From positions 3,202,578 through 3,266,577 of the forward strand of contig CP126531.1 of NCBI GenBank assembly GCA_030167125.1: 64,000 nucleotides of DNA, read 5' to 3'. Numbering within the stretch: position 1 is the stretch's first letter; every line of letters begins with the position of its first letter. Positions 63,603-64,000 of this stretch are shown here, in pieces. The DNA comes from Rhodanobacteraceae bacterium. Lineage in GTDB: Bacteria > Pseudomonadota > Gammaproteobacteria > Xanthomonadales > Rhodanobacteraceae. A program made the translations under genes and the position numbers. The notes beneath the pieces are model-generated. The model saw only the letters and a program-made list of their open reading frames with translations. It was not told where the DNA came from and did no database searches.

Positions 63603-64000
63603 GCGCTTGGGTCAGCCAGCCCTCTAGGATAACGGCGGCGGCCAATGAATCGAGGTTCGCGGCATCGCGGCGGCGCGCGGAACCGGCTGCGCGTTGCGCG
63701 GCGAACCGGCGCGCGGCTTCCTGCGAGGTGTGGCGTTCGTCGACCAGGTGCACCGGCAATCCGCTGCGCTTTTCCAACGCGTCGGCGAATGCTCGCGCGC
63801 CGCGCGTGACTGCTTGTTCGCCGCCGTCCAGCGTCAGCGGCAGGCCCACGACCAGCGCATCGGGTTTCCATTCCGCCAGCAGCGCGTCGACGCGCGACCA
63901 ATCAGGTTGACCCGCACGGGCGGCGAGCGCCGCCAGCGGACGCGCGGAACGGCTGATGCGGTTGCCGCTGGCGACGCCGATGCAGCGGGCACCGTAATCA
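63595..64000 (-). CDS. ruvX: Holliday-junction resolvase-like protein RuvX/YqgF (N-terminus outside window)
   Basis: The frame is open to the right edge. Visible residues begin 'DYGARCIGVASGNRISRSARPL' (the Asp is the first active-site residue of the RNase H-like fold), then 'ALVVGLPLTLDGGEQ', 'VHLVDERHTSQEAARRF' and 'AANLDSLAAAVILEGWL'. Only the first few residues are missing. YqgF/RuvX has a role in 16S rRNA 5'-end processing in E. coli. Coupled by overlap to pyrB. Confidence 0.94.
   Translation of the reverse strand, partial: DYGARCIGVASGNRISRSARPLAALAARAGQPDWSRVDALLAEWKPDALVVGLPLTLDGGEQAVTRGARAFADALEKRSGLPVHLVDERHTSQEAARRFAAQRAAGSARRRDAANLDSLAAAVILEGWLTQAHD

Noticed and set aside
1..64000. 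CRISPR arrays, prophage, insertion sequences with transposase, or a replication origin
   Set aside because: No spaced direct repeats, phage structural genes, transposase-like proteins or DnaA-box clusters were recognised.

Overview
The window is a high-GC chromosomal segment of a gammaproteobacterium, most likely order Lysobacterales (Xanthomonadales), family Rhodanobacteraceae or Lysobacteraceae. Pointers are a Clp-type CRP regulator divergent from speD, the zapA-6S RNA-formyl-THF ligase order, pilT-pilU followed by pyrB-ruvX, thiS-thiG-trmB, metK-ahcY with an SAH riboswitch, and intergenic palindromes typical of that order. No phage, integrase, transposase, CRISPR array or plasmid function was seen. 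Most genes are housekeeping genes.

Layout. 1-9.6 kb: the end of a TonB-dependent receptor, then five different TPR-sulfotransferase genes in three transcription units (two +, two -, one +); this is the main accessory feature. 9.6-18.4 kb: ahcY with its riboswitch, metK, dusB, a periplasmic-TPR GGDEF protein, tpx, gap, and an S1/P1-type nuclease. 18.5-25.2 kb: Mpo1-like membrane protein, purC, a c-type cytochrome, djlA, rpe, and a two-component pair resembling the 'dedicated sortase' PdsR/PdsS families. 25.3-33.6 kb: trpE, a convergent lipoprotein peptidase, trpG-trpD-trpC, a HAD phosphatase, clp, speD, coq7. 33.8-38.3 kb: rplM-rpsI, tRNA-Gln, a small winged-helix-like protein, then a minus-strand unit TIGR02449-zapA-6S RNA-formyl-THF ligase-EVE-rpiA. 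38.5-43.2 kb: a 1541-residue beta-propeller/PAS/GGDEF/EAL receptor. 43.4-52.1 kb: pepP, DoxX, VOC protein, SLC13-type permease, trmB, thiG, thiS, and a FecR/DUF6600 Q-rich secreted protein. 52.3-64 kb: tRNA-Gly, rimK, a secreted unknown, a BlaI/BlaR1-like pair with a frameshift in the sensor, a second two-component pair, pilT-pilU, a lipoprotein of unknown function, pyrB and the start-truncated ruvX.

How parts fit together. Methyl-cycle genes metK and ahcY are adjacent, and ahcY is controlled by SAH; speD uses SAM made by MetK. Cyclic-di-GMP themes recur: one GGEEF protein, one GGDEF-EAL protein, a Clp-type regulator (c-di-GMP-responsive in Xanthomonas) and the type IV pilus motors. Several families of short palindromic repeats fill gaps between genes and in three places overlap coding ends or starts (dusB stop, trmB N-terminus, stop of the GGDEF-EAL gene). 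The most novel-looking part is the five-gene TPR-sulfotransferase cluster beside the TonB receptor: its donor (PAPS) is predictable from the motifs, but its substrate is unknown.
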